In this document: positions 35,637 to 47,700 of the stretch, piece by piece | Position numbering within the stretch: the first letter of the stretch is position 1 | How the letters are laid out: the number at the start of each line of letters is the position of its first letter | Assembly: GCA_903772945.1 (NCBI GenBank) | Contig: CAICTM010000246.1 | Location: 21,741-85,740, forward strand | Reading direction: 5' to 3' | DNA from: Seminavis robusta | Taxonomy: Eukaryota; Bacillariophyta; Bacillariophyceae; Naviculales; Naviculaceae | DNA: 64,000 bases | Translations under genes and position numbers: made by a program | The notes under the pieces: generated by a model | What the model was told of the DNA's origin: nothing | What the model saw: only the letters and a program-made list of their open reading frames with translations | Database searches by the model: none

Positions 35637-37819
35637 ATGAGGACCCTATTGTATGCATCACGAGTGGCGCTGAAACGGGCCCGAATACCGGTGGCAAGAG
35701 GGTATACGCTGGACGACAGAGTCCTGAGCAATGCCTACTCTTCTACTTCTAGACGACTGTTATCTACCTCTCTGTCTTCCTTCGAGGACGAACAACATGA
35801 TGACAGAAGTGTCGTTATTCCAGCGACACTAGCATCCCTTACCTCCAAGAAAGGCGCTACTGCTAGTCACAGGGAGACCAAGATTAGTAAAAAGGAAATG
35901 AGGGAAGAGGAGACCAAACGATGGAGATTATCCGATGTCCCCATTTCCGACATTTTAGAGGCCAAACACAGCAATCGATGGGTCAATCCTACCATTTCCA
36001 GCACGGCAACTCTCAAAGAAGCCATTGAAATAATCTTGGAAGGAGAACTTAGCGCCGCCATGGTCGTTGATGAAACCAAGCATGTCGTGGGTCTCGTCAC
36101 ATCCAGAGATTTATTGCGGTGTATTTCCATGGGTATCAAAGATGGGGATTCCAGCGATGAACTACTCGATCGAGTGGTGGGGGATCATGTCATGACACCC
36201 ATTAGTCAAGTTATTTATGCAAGACCAGAAGGTAAGTCACCAGAATAAGACACAAGCAACACAAACAGAGATAAAGCCATGACAATTCACAAACCACAAA
36301 CTAAAAATGACAAAACATAACAATTACTCTTTTTCTCTCAGAAACGGTCGGATCGTGCCGAACCATCATGGCCAAGCTGGGAATCAAATGTCTTCCCGTA
36401 TTATCCAAAGAAGGGAGAGTGGAGGGATTGGTGACGGCTCGAGACATGTCCCAGTATCGATTTTCAGCAGAGGACAAGGGTGGAAAAAAGAGCTACTTGA
36501 ACGATGTCTCAGAACGAGTAGGCATGGGATCCAACACCAGTATGGCTGACCCTCCAGCGTTTATGCAGGCTCATCTCGCTCTGGAACAAACAGCACTCTT
36601 TATCAACGTGGGTGTCGCAGAGTTGCCACATCCCTTCAAAACAGAAAATGGCGTCGGAATGAATCATCGCGATTTTGGACCCAGCGAGTTCTCCGCCGAT
36701 CCATCCTTTTCCGAAGATGCCTTCTTTACCAAAACTGTACGACTCCCCGATGAAAAACTCAACAAAATACAGGAAGTGACCTATTGTGGTATTGCCGATG
36801 GGGTTGGCTCGTGGAGGGCGTATGGAGTCGATCCTCGCGAATTCTCACACGCATTAATGAAGGAATGTGAAAATGTGCTGCAGGAAGCATCCAATAGTGC
36901 ACTCGAACGGGAAATGAAAGGAGAAAAGAATCGTCGGAGTATCCGGCCGGGGGAAGTATTGGCCAATGCCTACGATCGAGTGGTGGAACAGAATATCACT
37001 GGATCCTCCACAGCCTGTGTGGCCCTCTTTGACAGCATTCGCCATCAGTTGCACTTCAGCAACTTGGGCGACTCGGGGATCATCATTCTGCGGCATATTG
37101 ATTCCGATGTGGCGGGAGCACTGAAACGAAACCGCAAAACACCAAGAGCAGAGCGAAAGTCGGATCTACAGGCTGTCTTTGTCTCGCAACAACAATTGCA
37201 TTCGTTCAATCATCCATTCCAACTGGGATGGACTGGAGAGGAACTGGAGAAAGAAGAAAAAACATCCTTCTCGTCCGCCAAATCTGCCTGCACGACAAGT
37301 GTACATCTGCGACGCGGAGACGTCATCATCATGGCCACAGACGGGCTATTCGACAATGTTGATATTGATGAAATTGCTGCCGTTACATTGGAGTGGGAGC
37401 GACAAAATGGCTTTTTGCGAGGGGGTGATATTGATGGACGAGAGAACCGATGGACGCTGGGGAATTCGCTCACTGATTGTTCGTATGAACGGGTCCCGAA
37501 TCTTGCCGAGATGCTGGTGAAAAAGGCTCGCAATAACAGTCTGGATCCTACCACCGATTCGCCGTTTGCATTGCTTGCAAAGGATAATGATATCATGTGG
37601 AGTGGAGGTACGGATGTTGCTTGTTTGACAGTTCGGTTCAGTTGCAGCCTGCGCTGCACATGTGAACCCATGTGCGGCTTTTTGTATGAGCACACTCATT
37701 TCCTGTTTGCATCTGTTTCGCCCTGGAAAATAGGAATGCCTGATGATTGCACAGTGATTGCCATGCATGTAGTTGGCCGTTCACCGCTTGCTCGTGCAGG
37801 AAAGCTTAGTGGTCTCTGA
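35637..37819 (+). CDS. CBS-domain PP2C-type phosphatase, probably mitochondrial
   Basis: I infer three exons, 35637-36231, 36342-37607 and 37734-37819, giving 648 residues. The N-terminus is rich in Arg, Ala and Ser without acidic residues (MRTLLYASRVALKRARIPVA), as in mitochondrial presequences. A CBS pair follows (about 95-260): ISDILEAK, AAMVVDETKHVVGLVTSRDL, and after the first intron KCLPVLSKEGRVEGLVTARD. The PP2C domain (about 335-645) has GIADGVGSW, STACVALFD, NLGDSGIIIL and ATDGLFDN, and most resembles PTC7-type phosphatases. The second intron (37608-37733) is 126 nt with no stop. Removing it yields SGG-MPDDCTVIAMHV, matching the usual C-terminal GxxDD-TV motif, so I treat it as spliced. 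CBS pairs bind adenosine nucleotides, so nucleotide-controlled dephosphorylation is a reasonable inference. Confidence 0.85.
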
Positions 37820-38646
37820 TGAGGCTGCTCATGTCACTGTTTCTGATCACCACCACATAGTTCACTATTCCACACTGGCTAGCTTCCACTCAAGTGTAGC
37901 ACGAAAGCAACATCGCAAAGTGATGCGCGCAAAAAAGGATGGCAGCAGGCTACGGGAAGGACTCTTGCCACGGCAACCCAGAAGCTTTGTGCTTGGGACA
38001 CCGGTAGTGATCTGCCTTGGGCAACGTGAGATACGGGCCAGTTGGCGACACACATATTCCATTGCCACCCAGCTGACAGAACTAGCTGGAGTAGCGTGTT
38101 CCATAGCGCATAGACTTAAAACAGAACATAGATGAAGCTGCTTCAAGCTACCAGCGCTAGTTGTTTGGCCTACTGCTCAAGCTTCGTCTTGTGAGATTGC
38201 TGGTTCACACTTGCTTACTTGGTCCTCAGTGTGTTTTCTTTACAATATGTCGGTCAAAGGACAGTATCGGTACGAGAACCTGCCTTGGATGCCAGTGGTA
38301 CTGCCACTGTACCCAAGTGGTGTTGCATAGGGTCGATCTTGCAACTCCTAATAAGCTAAGCCTCTTGTTCTCAGCTGCACACTGTCATCAGCAACTCTTG
38401 CATCCACTACCAGCAAGGCAAAACGGGTGCTTTCGTTTATTTGATACTGGTAGACTACCGGTAGAGTTGAGTTGTCCTGTTCAAGAGCAATTTGGCACAT
38501 TCTGGGTCCTCGCTAACCGGCCATCTTGAATCGGTGCTGTTTGATGAAAGATTAAGTATTGTACAGAAGCTACATGTCTTATGTCTGTTTAAAATCACAG
38601 GGCGGGTCAAGGCCAGTTGTGGCTGTCGTCTTCTCCGGCATGCTTG
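37820..38646. other. Convergent intergenic region
   Basis: It separates the 3' ends of the phosphatase (+) and polymerase (-) genes. No domain, RNA or repeat is recognised. Confidence 0.35.
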
Positions 38647-41111
38647 CTAGTCAATCCAATCATAGGCATCCACATCTGCCAAAAACTTGGACTTTGCAGC
38701 AGTTTCTCCCAATCCATCATCGAAGACCACAGCGTCGTGAGAATCTCGTTCATGCGGTTCCTTGTACTCTAATCCGAGGTAATCAAAGATGTCCCTCTCC
38801 GTGCTGGCTTCCAGGACTCTCTCCTGGACACATTCCTTGGCATTGTACAAGCCGTGATCGCTCAATTTGAGGCCCTTTTTCACTTCAGCATACAATCGGA
38901 TGGACCGGTTGAAGAACCCACAACCTACGCACATTTGTCAGTCAGGCCACAAGCAAGGAGCACCCCAAAGCAGAAACCTTCAAGACTTGCTTTGCAATTC
39001 GTTTCTTACCTGTAAAATGAATCCAAGCAAACGCTCGTTCCCGGAACGGGTAGAACTTGATGTCCACGCGCCGTCGTCTTCCAGGAACCTTGGGCGAGTA
39101 AAAGACTCCCATGTAGGACGACCCAGCATGTTTTTTGGTTGTCGATGATTTCTGGACCACCTTATCGCCATCGTCCGCATTGTACCCTCCCTTGCAATAG
39201 TCCCCATTGTCCTTGCTGCGTAGTTTCATCCCGGCAATAAAGGTCAAATGATAGGCCATGTGTCCCTCATCCAATAGTTCTTCGACCATCTCCCCCAAGA
39301 CGGTTTCCGGGACCGTTTTGACGTAGTCCTTGTGTGTAATGAGCACATCCACGTCCCCACATTCCGCCTTGCCTCGTCGGTAGCTTCCCATGATTGTAAT
39401 TTCCAGTGGATTGTTGCTGTTATTATTGTTGTTGTTGCTGTCGTAGTTGAAATGTCGACGCATTGCCGTTTCAATGATTTTGCCAATTTCTTCGACTTCG
39501 CTTCGATCCATATGATCTTTGAAATCTTGATGACAATCGACGCCGATCCGCTGGTTGCGCTCCATCTCGAGTCGATTGGTCGCCAAAGCATGACAGACGT
39601 CCTGGATGGTTTGGAATTTGTACACTTGTACCAACTGGGATGCCTGAGTGCATGATCCAAAACAGAACAGAGCCAAAAATAATAAATGAATAAATGAAAT
39701 GAGCAACGAGCCATGCGCCATTCACTGCTCGTGGATTGTATTTGTGTTGTGTTTCGACAATACGGTACATACCAGAACTCTTCCAACTCCCCAGATTGCC
39801 ATCATGACTTTCATGGCGTTTCGTTCGGGACTCTTTTGAAATTCTTGAATGCGATCAATGGTTCCGGTTTGTAGGATTTGACAAATTTTGTCTTGTGTGG
39901 CAGGACCAATGCCATGAATCCGAGCAATCATACTTTGGACGGTGGGATCGAGTGTGACCTCAAAATCGAGATTTTGAATGCGACCGGCGGCCCGATCGTA
40001 CGTGTATCCCCTCCACACATCTTCTTTCAGCAATGGGCATTTTTGATGGAGGCGGGACAATTCTCGAAGTTTGGTCATGACGAGGAAATTGTTGGGGAAT
40101 ACACCTCCATTTTTGCGTTTTGGGTTGGCTTCTTCCTCGTCGCTCTCTTCGTGTTCTTTTGCGGCTGGTTGTTGTTGTAGTTGTGACAACGTGGTGCTGG
40201 TTTGTTGAGATGATTGAGAATATTTTTGGCGCTGCAACAGATTGAGGGGAAAGAAATACACATGTTGTTGGAGCCGTTGCAAAGAGTGACAAGAGACGCC
40301 AACGTTCCAGTTTTTGCTTCGCACCTTGCTAGGAGAGCTGAGATTGATTTTCCACCATCGATGTTCCCGTGGCAACTGTGCCGGAAGCTTGCCCTTGGTT
40401 CTTGTGATCCATGTCGGCAGAGCGCACTGGATCTGATGCTACGGTACAGAAATGAATCACCAGAACACACAAAACCAAAAGAGTGAGAATTTGAAAAAGA
40501 CGCAAGTGACCATGACTACGGTATCTCAAGGAATCAATCCTGCCAAGGACAAAAACGGCAATCTATGACATGGGAAAAAGGAGATCCAGAAAGCCCTTGA
40601 TCAAGCCATAGAGAAAGCCATTGATCTCCTTCTTTTCTACCGTATATCATAGATTACCTTTTTTGTCCTTGGCAGGATTTGTTGCGATACGGTACAGTAG
40701 GTAGTCTTTGAAGTAGAGAATGGAAATTGTCGAGCTTGTACACGTGTACAGTACTGTCATTACCTTGTGAAGAAACTCGGAAAAGTCGTCAACCGACGCA
40801 AACTGCAAGACTTGTGCAGCGCGTTCCATGGTCAGACTTTCGTCGAGTACCAAATGGGTGGGGAGTGGAATCCGATCCAATTGTCGCTGTCGCTTTCTCG
40901 TTTTCTTGTTGGCGACTTTGCGTTGAGCGGGCGTAAGACGCGCTGCAAAGTCGGAAACGACCGTGGCTCCTTTGTCTTGGGCGGTGCGGACGAGACTGTC
41001 AATTCTCGATTGTGGCATGGCCGTGCCCCATTTCAACACGAACAAACGGATCTTGCGATCATCATCTTGTCCTATCGACCCGTCCCTCGAAGCTGTCTTG
41101 TCCATGTCCAT
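38647..41111 (-). CDS. Family X DNA polymerase (Pol lambda/beta-like) with BRCT domain
   Basis: Exons on the minus strand: 41111-40764, 40438-39773, 39643-39010 and 38924-38647, giving 641 residues. Order: an N-terminal BRCT domain (about 20-150, ending CALPTWITRTKGKL), a Gln/Ser/Glu linker, a helix-hairpin-helix region (IHGIGPATQDKICQIL, then WGVGRVLASQLVQVY across a splice), and the polymerase palm. The palm has GSYRRGKAECGDVDVLITH with the two metal-binding Asp, RRVDIKFYP with the third, and FAWIHFTG-CGFFNRSIR across a splice. The thumb ends with the family motif YKEPHER. Such enzymes fill gaps in base-excision repair and end joining; the BRCT domain points to end joining. The second exon may contain a further 93-nt in-frame intron (40324-40232), which would give 610 residues. 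All catalytic residues are present. Confidence 0.9.
40517..40694. mobile_element. MITE-like inverted repeat in intron 1 of the polymerase gene
   Basis: The arms aatcctgccaaggacaaaaa (from 40536) and its imperfect reverse complement ending at 40679 continue inward with matching aatctatgaya and aaggagatc segments. Weaker pairing (tacggtatc / gatacggta) extends outward. The whole would fold into one long hairpin. It lies inside the 325-bp intron, much longer than the others here. No transposase is present and no clear target duplication is visible. Confidence 0.6.
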
Positions 41112-41706
41112 GGTGACTCCATCCAGCTAGCTAGCTAGTTAGTTCGTCATCTCTGACTGACGCTTGGAATGATCAGGCGATCTGGAGGCAATTCAATTAA
41201 TTCTACAAAAAGAAGATTCTCAAAAAGATCTCATTGCCCTCACAAAATGCTCACCCGGCCGACGCATCATCTCCGCGCTTAAGTAACATTGTTCATGGCT
41301 CGCTGGTTATTATGGCCTTTGCACGTAGAGACTACGAGAATGTGGTACTGCAACACGTACTTTTACAAACTTTTTGCGCTTTCTCAAAAAGACGAAAATG
41401 ACCCACTCAAGATTTCTCGTTACGAATGTTTTACGATGGCTAATTAAATGAGAAATTCGTTAGGGATTGAATGAAAGTATAGCCATTGTAAGTTTAAGTC
41501 TTATTGACTACAAATGGAAGTGACAGCCGGTTGCTGCTGCTTTATCGATTGAACGAACCAAAATCGGGAAGTAGATTGACATCGTTTGTCTTTTTGGTGC
41601 TTTCGCAATGTCCCCACCACCACCGTCCAAGAAGGAAAAAGCGCTCTCTATTTAGTTAGTTAGGTTTTAGCCACCATACCCTGTCCCACACAAAGTGGTG
41701 CACTGC
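41112..41706. other. Divergent promoter region
   Basis: It lies between the polymerase (-) and giant coiled-coil (+) genes. A ctagctagctagttag run occurs at 41129-41144. No other gene is seen. Confidence 0.35.
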
Positions 41707-44700
41707 ATGGACCCATCGCATCACAAGGCGGGGTCATCATCAGCAGCAGCAGCCACAACAGGAGGGACATTTTCTTCTTCTCATAATCAGCAGAAGACAA
41801 CCAACTCCAATCCTAGTAGTAGTACTACCACCACTCCCAACAGCAGCAATCGGGGACATCGAGTTCGTAGTGGCGACGACTCGACTTCCAAGAAGAAGAA
41901 GAAGTCCCCCCAGAAGAAGCGCCACTTGTTGACCATTGCTAGTGAATACTATAGTAGTAGTCACGACTATAACAACAACAGCACGATGGATTGGTTCGGG
42001 GGGATCTTTGACGAACAGCCGGCCAAGGAAGAAGAGTTCCCCAAAGACGAACAAGAGTTGGATGATGCCGCACGAGATGCCGCCAAGGCGGATATTCGAA
42101 GGATTCTCAGTACGACTTCCGAAGAGGCAGACCGTCAACTGGAACTCGACCCGTATGACCACACACTCGTCCAACAAATCGAAAAGGAATTGGCCGAAGA
42201 AGGCAGTGGCGGAGACAGCGACACGAACAACACTCATCGCATCAGTGAAGTCGCCACTATTACCGATTCCGTCAAGGGCGAAAACGATGATCTCGATGAC
42301 GACGATGACGATAGCGAAGAACAAGAAGAAGAAGAAGGCGCCCTGCCCAACTTGGCCAACATGTTCTTTCTAGGACAAGTCGCCAACAAGTTCAAAATTA
42401 CCGCCACGGCGCGCAAATCGGTAGCCGAGCAAATGAAGATTGAAGCCGATATACGAGCCTATTTGGCCATTGATGGCAACACGGAAGATCAACTGCGTGC
42501 CACGGGAGAATTTGACAAAGAAGATGCCAATCGCGTCCTCGCAAAAATCAAACAAGAACGAGCCATTCTCAAATTGGCCGAAACGGAAATGACCGATGCC
42601 AGTTCCAAATCGCAATCGCAACAGCAACAACAAAATACCCCCAAGAGTAGTAATAATACGCAACTCGAAACGAGTCCGTCCGGAGAAGCGGTCGAATTGA
42701 TTGAGGAATTCTCCAGAGATGATAATGATGATCAATCGTCAAAAGATCAAGTCAAGAAACAGCTCTTTGGTGACCAACAGCAGCCAGACGATCTCGACTC
42801 GATTGAACAATCCCGTACGTTCGAACAAAACGAACAGAATGATCCTACCGCTACACTCCACAACGACAATATGGTACCACTCGTCGAATCCATGGAAAGT
42901 ACCACTTCGTCCGATCTTGGGACTAACGCCAGTTCGGCGGCGGGAGCCTACTTTGATCCCATTCGGGCGTCGCGGACGGACGAAAGTAGTAGTATCAAGG
43001 ATTCTCTGCCCATGATCTTGTCGGCATCGACCGTCGGCAACAGCTATCCAGCACCGCAGACTACGGAGGCGGAAATGATTGTCGCCCTTCAACAACAATT
43101 GGCTCAAAAGGAACAACATCTCGCACAATCCATTGACGAATGGAAGGGACAACTCGAACAAAAGGAAGAACAGTTGGCACGATCGCAAGGCATTCTCGCG
43201 CACAAGGAAGATCAAGTCAAGATTCTCGAAGAACAATTGCGCACGCGGCCGACGACTATGAGCAATAAGAGTACTCCCACCAAAGATAATACTGCTACGA
43301 CCAAACAGCAAGCACTATCACAAGAAACACCTCCTCCTCCGACACAAACAAAGTCGGACGAAGAATCACCCTTTGACGAACGCGACAGTGACATGCAACC
43401 ACCACCACCAAAGACGTTTTCGCAACTATTCCAAGAAGCACAGGCGGAAATGCAGGCGCTGCAGGAACATACCCTCGAACTCGTCCAGGAATTGGATCGG
43501 ACCCAGACCGAGTCGCAGGCGACACAGAGCACCATGGAAAATGAAAGAATACAATGGCAAAAAGAACGCACCGAAATTGTCAAGAATTCCTTTGCCACTC
43601 TGCAATCCAAATTCCGAAGCATGCGGGGTGAAAAGGACCAACTCGAAGCCACGCTAGAGAAGGAACGGCGGCAGTGGAAAACCGAAAAACAGCAGTGGCA
43701 AAAGGAACGGGAAACGTTGGTCAAGACGTCCTTTGCCAACCTCCAATCCAAGTACCACGAAGTCAAGGGGGAGAATGACCGACTGCAGACCACCTTGGAG
43801 AAAGAGAGAGAACAGTGGCAAAAAGAACGCGAGACAATTGTCAAGGAGTCGTTTGCCAACCTTCAATCCAAATATCACGAGGTCAAGGGGGAGAACGACC
43901 AACTGCAAGACACTCTAGAGACTGAGCGAGAACAGTGGCAAACGGAGCGCACGTCGATTGTCAAGGACTCATTTGCCAGCCTGAAAAACAAGTTCCATGA
44001 CATCAAGGGGGAGAAAGAGAACTGGAAGCTACGCTCAAAACCAAGGAGCAAAGCTGGCAAAAAGAGCGCGAGTCTCTGGTGAAGGACTCATTTGCTACAC
44101 TGCAGGCCAAGTATCACGAAATCAAGGGGGAGAAGAAAGAGCTCGAAGCTGTTATGGAAGCCAAGGAGCAAACATGGCAAAAAGAACGAGAATCACTAGT
44201 CAAAGACTCCTTTGCTACACTGCAGGCCAAATTCTATGAGGTGCAGGCAGAAAATATGGAACTGAGGGCGTTGCGAGTCAAAGAACAGCCGCAACCAGAA
44301 ACAAAGGGAAGACCATTTCCTCCACCACCTAACTTTATCAGTGCCAGCATGGCAGAAGCAGAGGCCAAGAAGCAGCTGTTCCCACCACCACCCAACTTCA
44401 TCAGCGCCAGCATGGCAGAAGCAGAGGCCAGAAAGAAGCAGTTCCCACCTCCACCAAATTTCGTCAGTGCAAGCATGGCAAAGGAAGCTGGTATGGATAC
44501 TGGGGACACCGCAGCTGCTTCAGCATCTGCTCCTGGGGGCATGGGTGATGTCAACACTGCCATGGCTATCCTCGCAGCACGTAACAGGAGTATTGAATCC
44601 AAGAAGTCACCTGGAGCAGCTGCAGTTGGCTCTCAAGATCAGCCAAAGAGCATGGGATTTGTGCCACCTCCCATGCCCAACTTCATCAGTGCAAGCATGG

Positions 44701-47700
44701 CCAAAGAAGCAGAGATGGCAAAGGGAACTAGCTTCCCACCACCACCAAACTTCATCAGTGCAAGTATGGCAGAAGCAGAGGCCAAGAAGCAGCTGTTCCC
44801 ACCACCACCCAACTTCATCAGTGCAAGCATGGCAGAAGAGGAGGCCAGAAAGAACTTCCCACCTCCACCAAACTTCATCAGTGCAAGCATGGCAAAGGAA
44901 GCTGGTATGGATACTTCAACAGCAGTGGCTGCTCCAGGGGGCATGGGAGATGTTGACACTGCCATGGCTATCCTGGCAGCTCGCAACAGGAGCATTGCAT
45001 CGAAGAAATCTCCTTTGCCACTTGCAGCTGGCGCTCCAGATCAGCCAAAGAGCAGGGGATTTGTGCCACCTCCAATGCCGAATTTCATCAGCGCTAGCAT
45101 GGCCGCACAAGCAGATGAGCAAAAGAGGACTAGCTTCCCACCACCACCAAACTTCATCAGTGCCAGCATGACAGAAGCAGAGGCGAAGAAGCGGCTGTTC
45201 CCACCACCATCCAACTTCATCAGTGCAAGCATGGCTGAAGCAGAGGCCACGAGAAAGGCTTTCCCACCTCCACCAAACTTTATTAGCGCAAGCATGGCAA
45301 AGGGTGCAGGAGAGGCTTCTGGTGCTCCAACCGGCATGTCAGTTCCTGGTGATCCTGGTGATGTGAACACTGCCATGGCTATACTTGCAGCAAGGAACAG
45401 AAGTAATGGAGGAAAGGCAGGCTCAACTGCAGACCTAGAGGCCAGATTTCATCAGGTTGTGTCAGAAATGCAGGAACTCAAAATTGCCTTAGATATGGAG
45501 AGGAAACAATGGCAACAGGAGAGGGAATCTCTTGTCAGGAATTCATTCGCAAATCTCCAGTCCAAGTTCCATGAGGTCAAGGCAGAGAATCAGGAATTGA
45601 GGACATTATTGGAGTATCAACAGCAAGAAGTTGTAGAAGAGGTAGAAATTGAAGGAAGAAGTTTCTTCCCACCACCACCAAACTTCATCAGTGCCAGCAT
45701 GGTGCAGAAAGCGCAAGCCCAACAAGGGCGCAATTTCCCTCCTCCGCCCAACTTCATCAGTGCAAGCATGGCGGAAGAAGAGGCCAGAAAGAAGAATTTC
45801 CCACCTCCACCAAACTTCATCAGTGCAAGCATGGCAAAGGAAGCTGGTATGGATACTTCAACAGCAGTGGCTGCTCCTGGGGGCATGGGTGATGTCAACA
45901 CTGCAATGGCTATTCTCGCAGCTCGCAACAGGAGTATTGCATCCAAGAAATCTCCTTCACCACTTGCAGCTGGCCTTCAAGATCAGCCAAAGAGCAAGGG
46001 ATTTGTGCCACCTCCAATGCCGAACTTCATCAGCGCTAGCATGGCCAAACATGCAGATGAGCAAAAGAGGACTAGCTTCCCTCCTCCACCAAACTTTATC
46101 AGTGCAAGTATGGCACAAAAGAAGCAAATTTCATTCCCGCCTCCTCCAAATTTCATCAGTGCAAGCATGGCAGAGGCAGAGGCCAAGAGCAATGCTTTCC
46201 CACCTCCACCAAACGTTATTAGTGCAAGCATGGAAAAGGATGCAGGAATGATGACTTCAGGCGCTCGAAGTTCTTCAGTTTCCGGTGATGCTGGTGATGT
46301 CAATACTGCCATGGCTATTCTTGCAGCAAGGAATGCAGGCACCACAAACAGAACTGTGCCTGTTGGTGATCTTGAAGCAAAGTACCAGCAGCTGTTAGCA
46401 GAAAAGGAGGAACTAAGGGCCAGTTTGAAGACTAAGGAGCANNNNNNNNNNNNNNNNNNGCTCGCAACAGGAGTATTGCATCCAAGAAGTCGCCTGGAGC
46501 ATTTGCAGCTGGTTCTCCAGATCAGCCAAGGAGCAGGGGATTTGTGCCGCCTCCAATGCCCAACTTCATCAGTGCAAGCATGGCCAAAGAAGCAGATAAG
46601 CAGAAGAGAACTAGCTTCCCTCCACCACCAAACTTCATCAGTGCCAGCATGGCAGAAGCAGAGGCCGAGAAGCAGCTGTTCCCACCACCACCCAACTTCA
46701 TCAGTGCAAGCATGGCAGAAGAAGAGGCCAGAAAGAAGAATTTCCCACCTCCACCAAATTTCATCAGTGCAAGCATGGCAAAGGAAGCTGGTATGGATAC
46801 TTCAACAGCAGTTGCTGCTCCCGGGGGCATGGGTGATGTCAACACTGCCATGGCTATTCTTGCAGCAAGGAATGCAGGCAATACAAACAGAAATGTGCCT
46901 GTTGGTGACCTTGAAGCAAAGTACCAGCAGCTGTTAGCAGAAAAGGAGGAACTAAGGGCCAGTTTGAAGACTAAGGAGCAAGACTGGCAGAGAGAACGAG
47001 AGAATCTAGTGAAGAACTCAGTTGCCTGCCTAGAGGCTAGATTCCAAGATATCAAGCAAGAGAAAGAGGAGCTAGAAACTTTACTCTCTGCTGAGAGGAC
47101 GCTATGGAAGAAGGAGCGTGAAACTCTTGTCCAAATGACTCATGATCCCCTGCCAGCCAGTTTTTGCAGCGCAAGCATTGCTCAGAAAGCACAAGCCCAA
47201 CAAGGGCGAACTTTCCCTCCACCACCAAACTTCATCAGTGCGAGCATGGCAGAATCAGAGTCCAAGAAGCAGCTGTTCCCACCTCCGCCCAACTTTATCA
47301 GTGCAAGCATGGCAGCAGAGGAGGCCAGAAAGAAGCAGTTCCCACCTCCACCCAATTTCATCAGTGCCAGTATGGCAAAGGAAGCTGCTATGGATACTAC
47401 AGCAGTGGCTGCTTCAGGGCATTCAGGTGACATCAACACTGCCATGGCTATCCTCGCAGCTCGCAACAGGAGCATTGCATCCAAGAAGTCACCTGTACCA
47501 GTTGCCGCTGGTTCTCAAGATATGAGCAAGGGATTTGTGCCACCTCCCATGCCCAACTTCATCAGTGCCAGCATGGCCAAAGAAGCAGAGGCCAGAAGAA
47601 GCTTTCCCTCAACCACCAAACTTCATCAGTGCCAGCATGGCCGAAGCAGAGGCCAAGAAGCAGCTGTTCCCACCACCACCCAACTTCATCAGTGCCAGCA

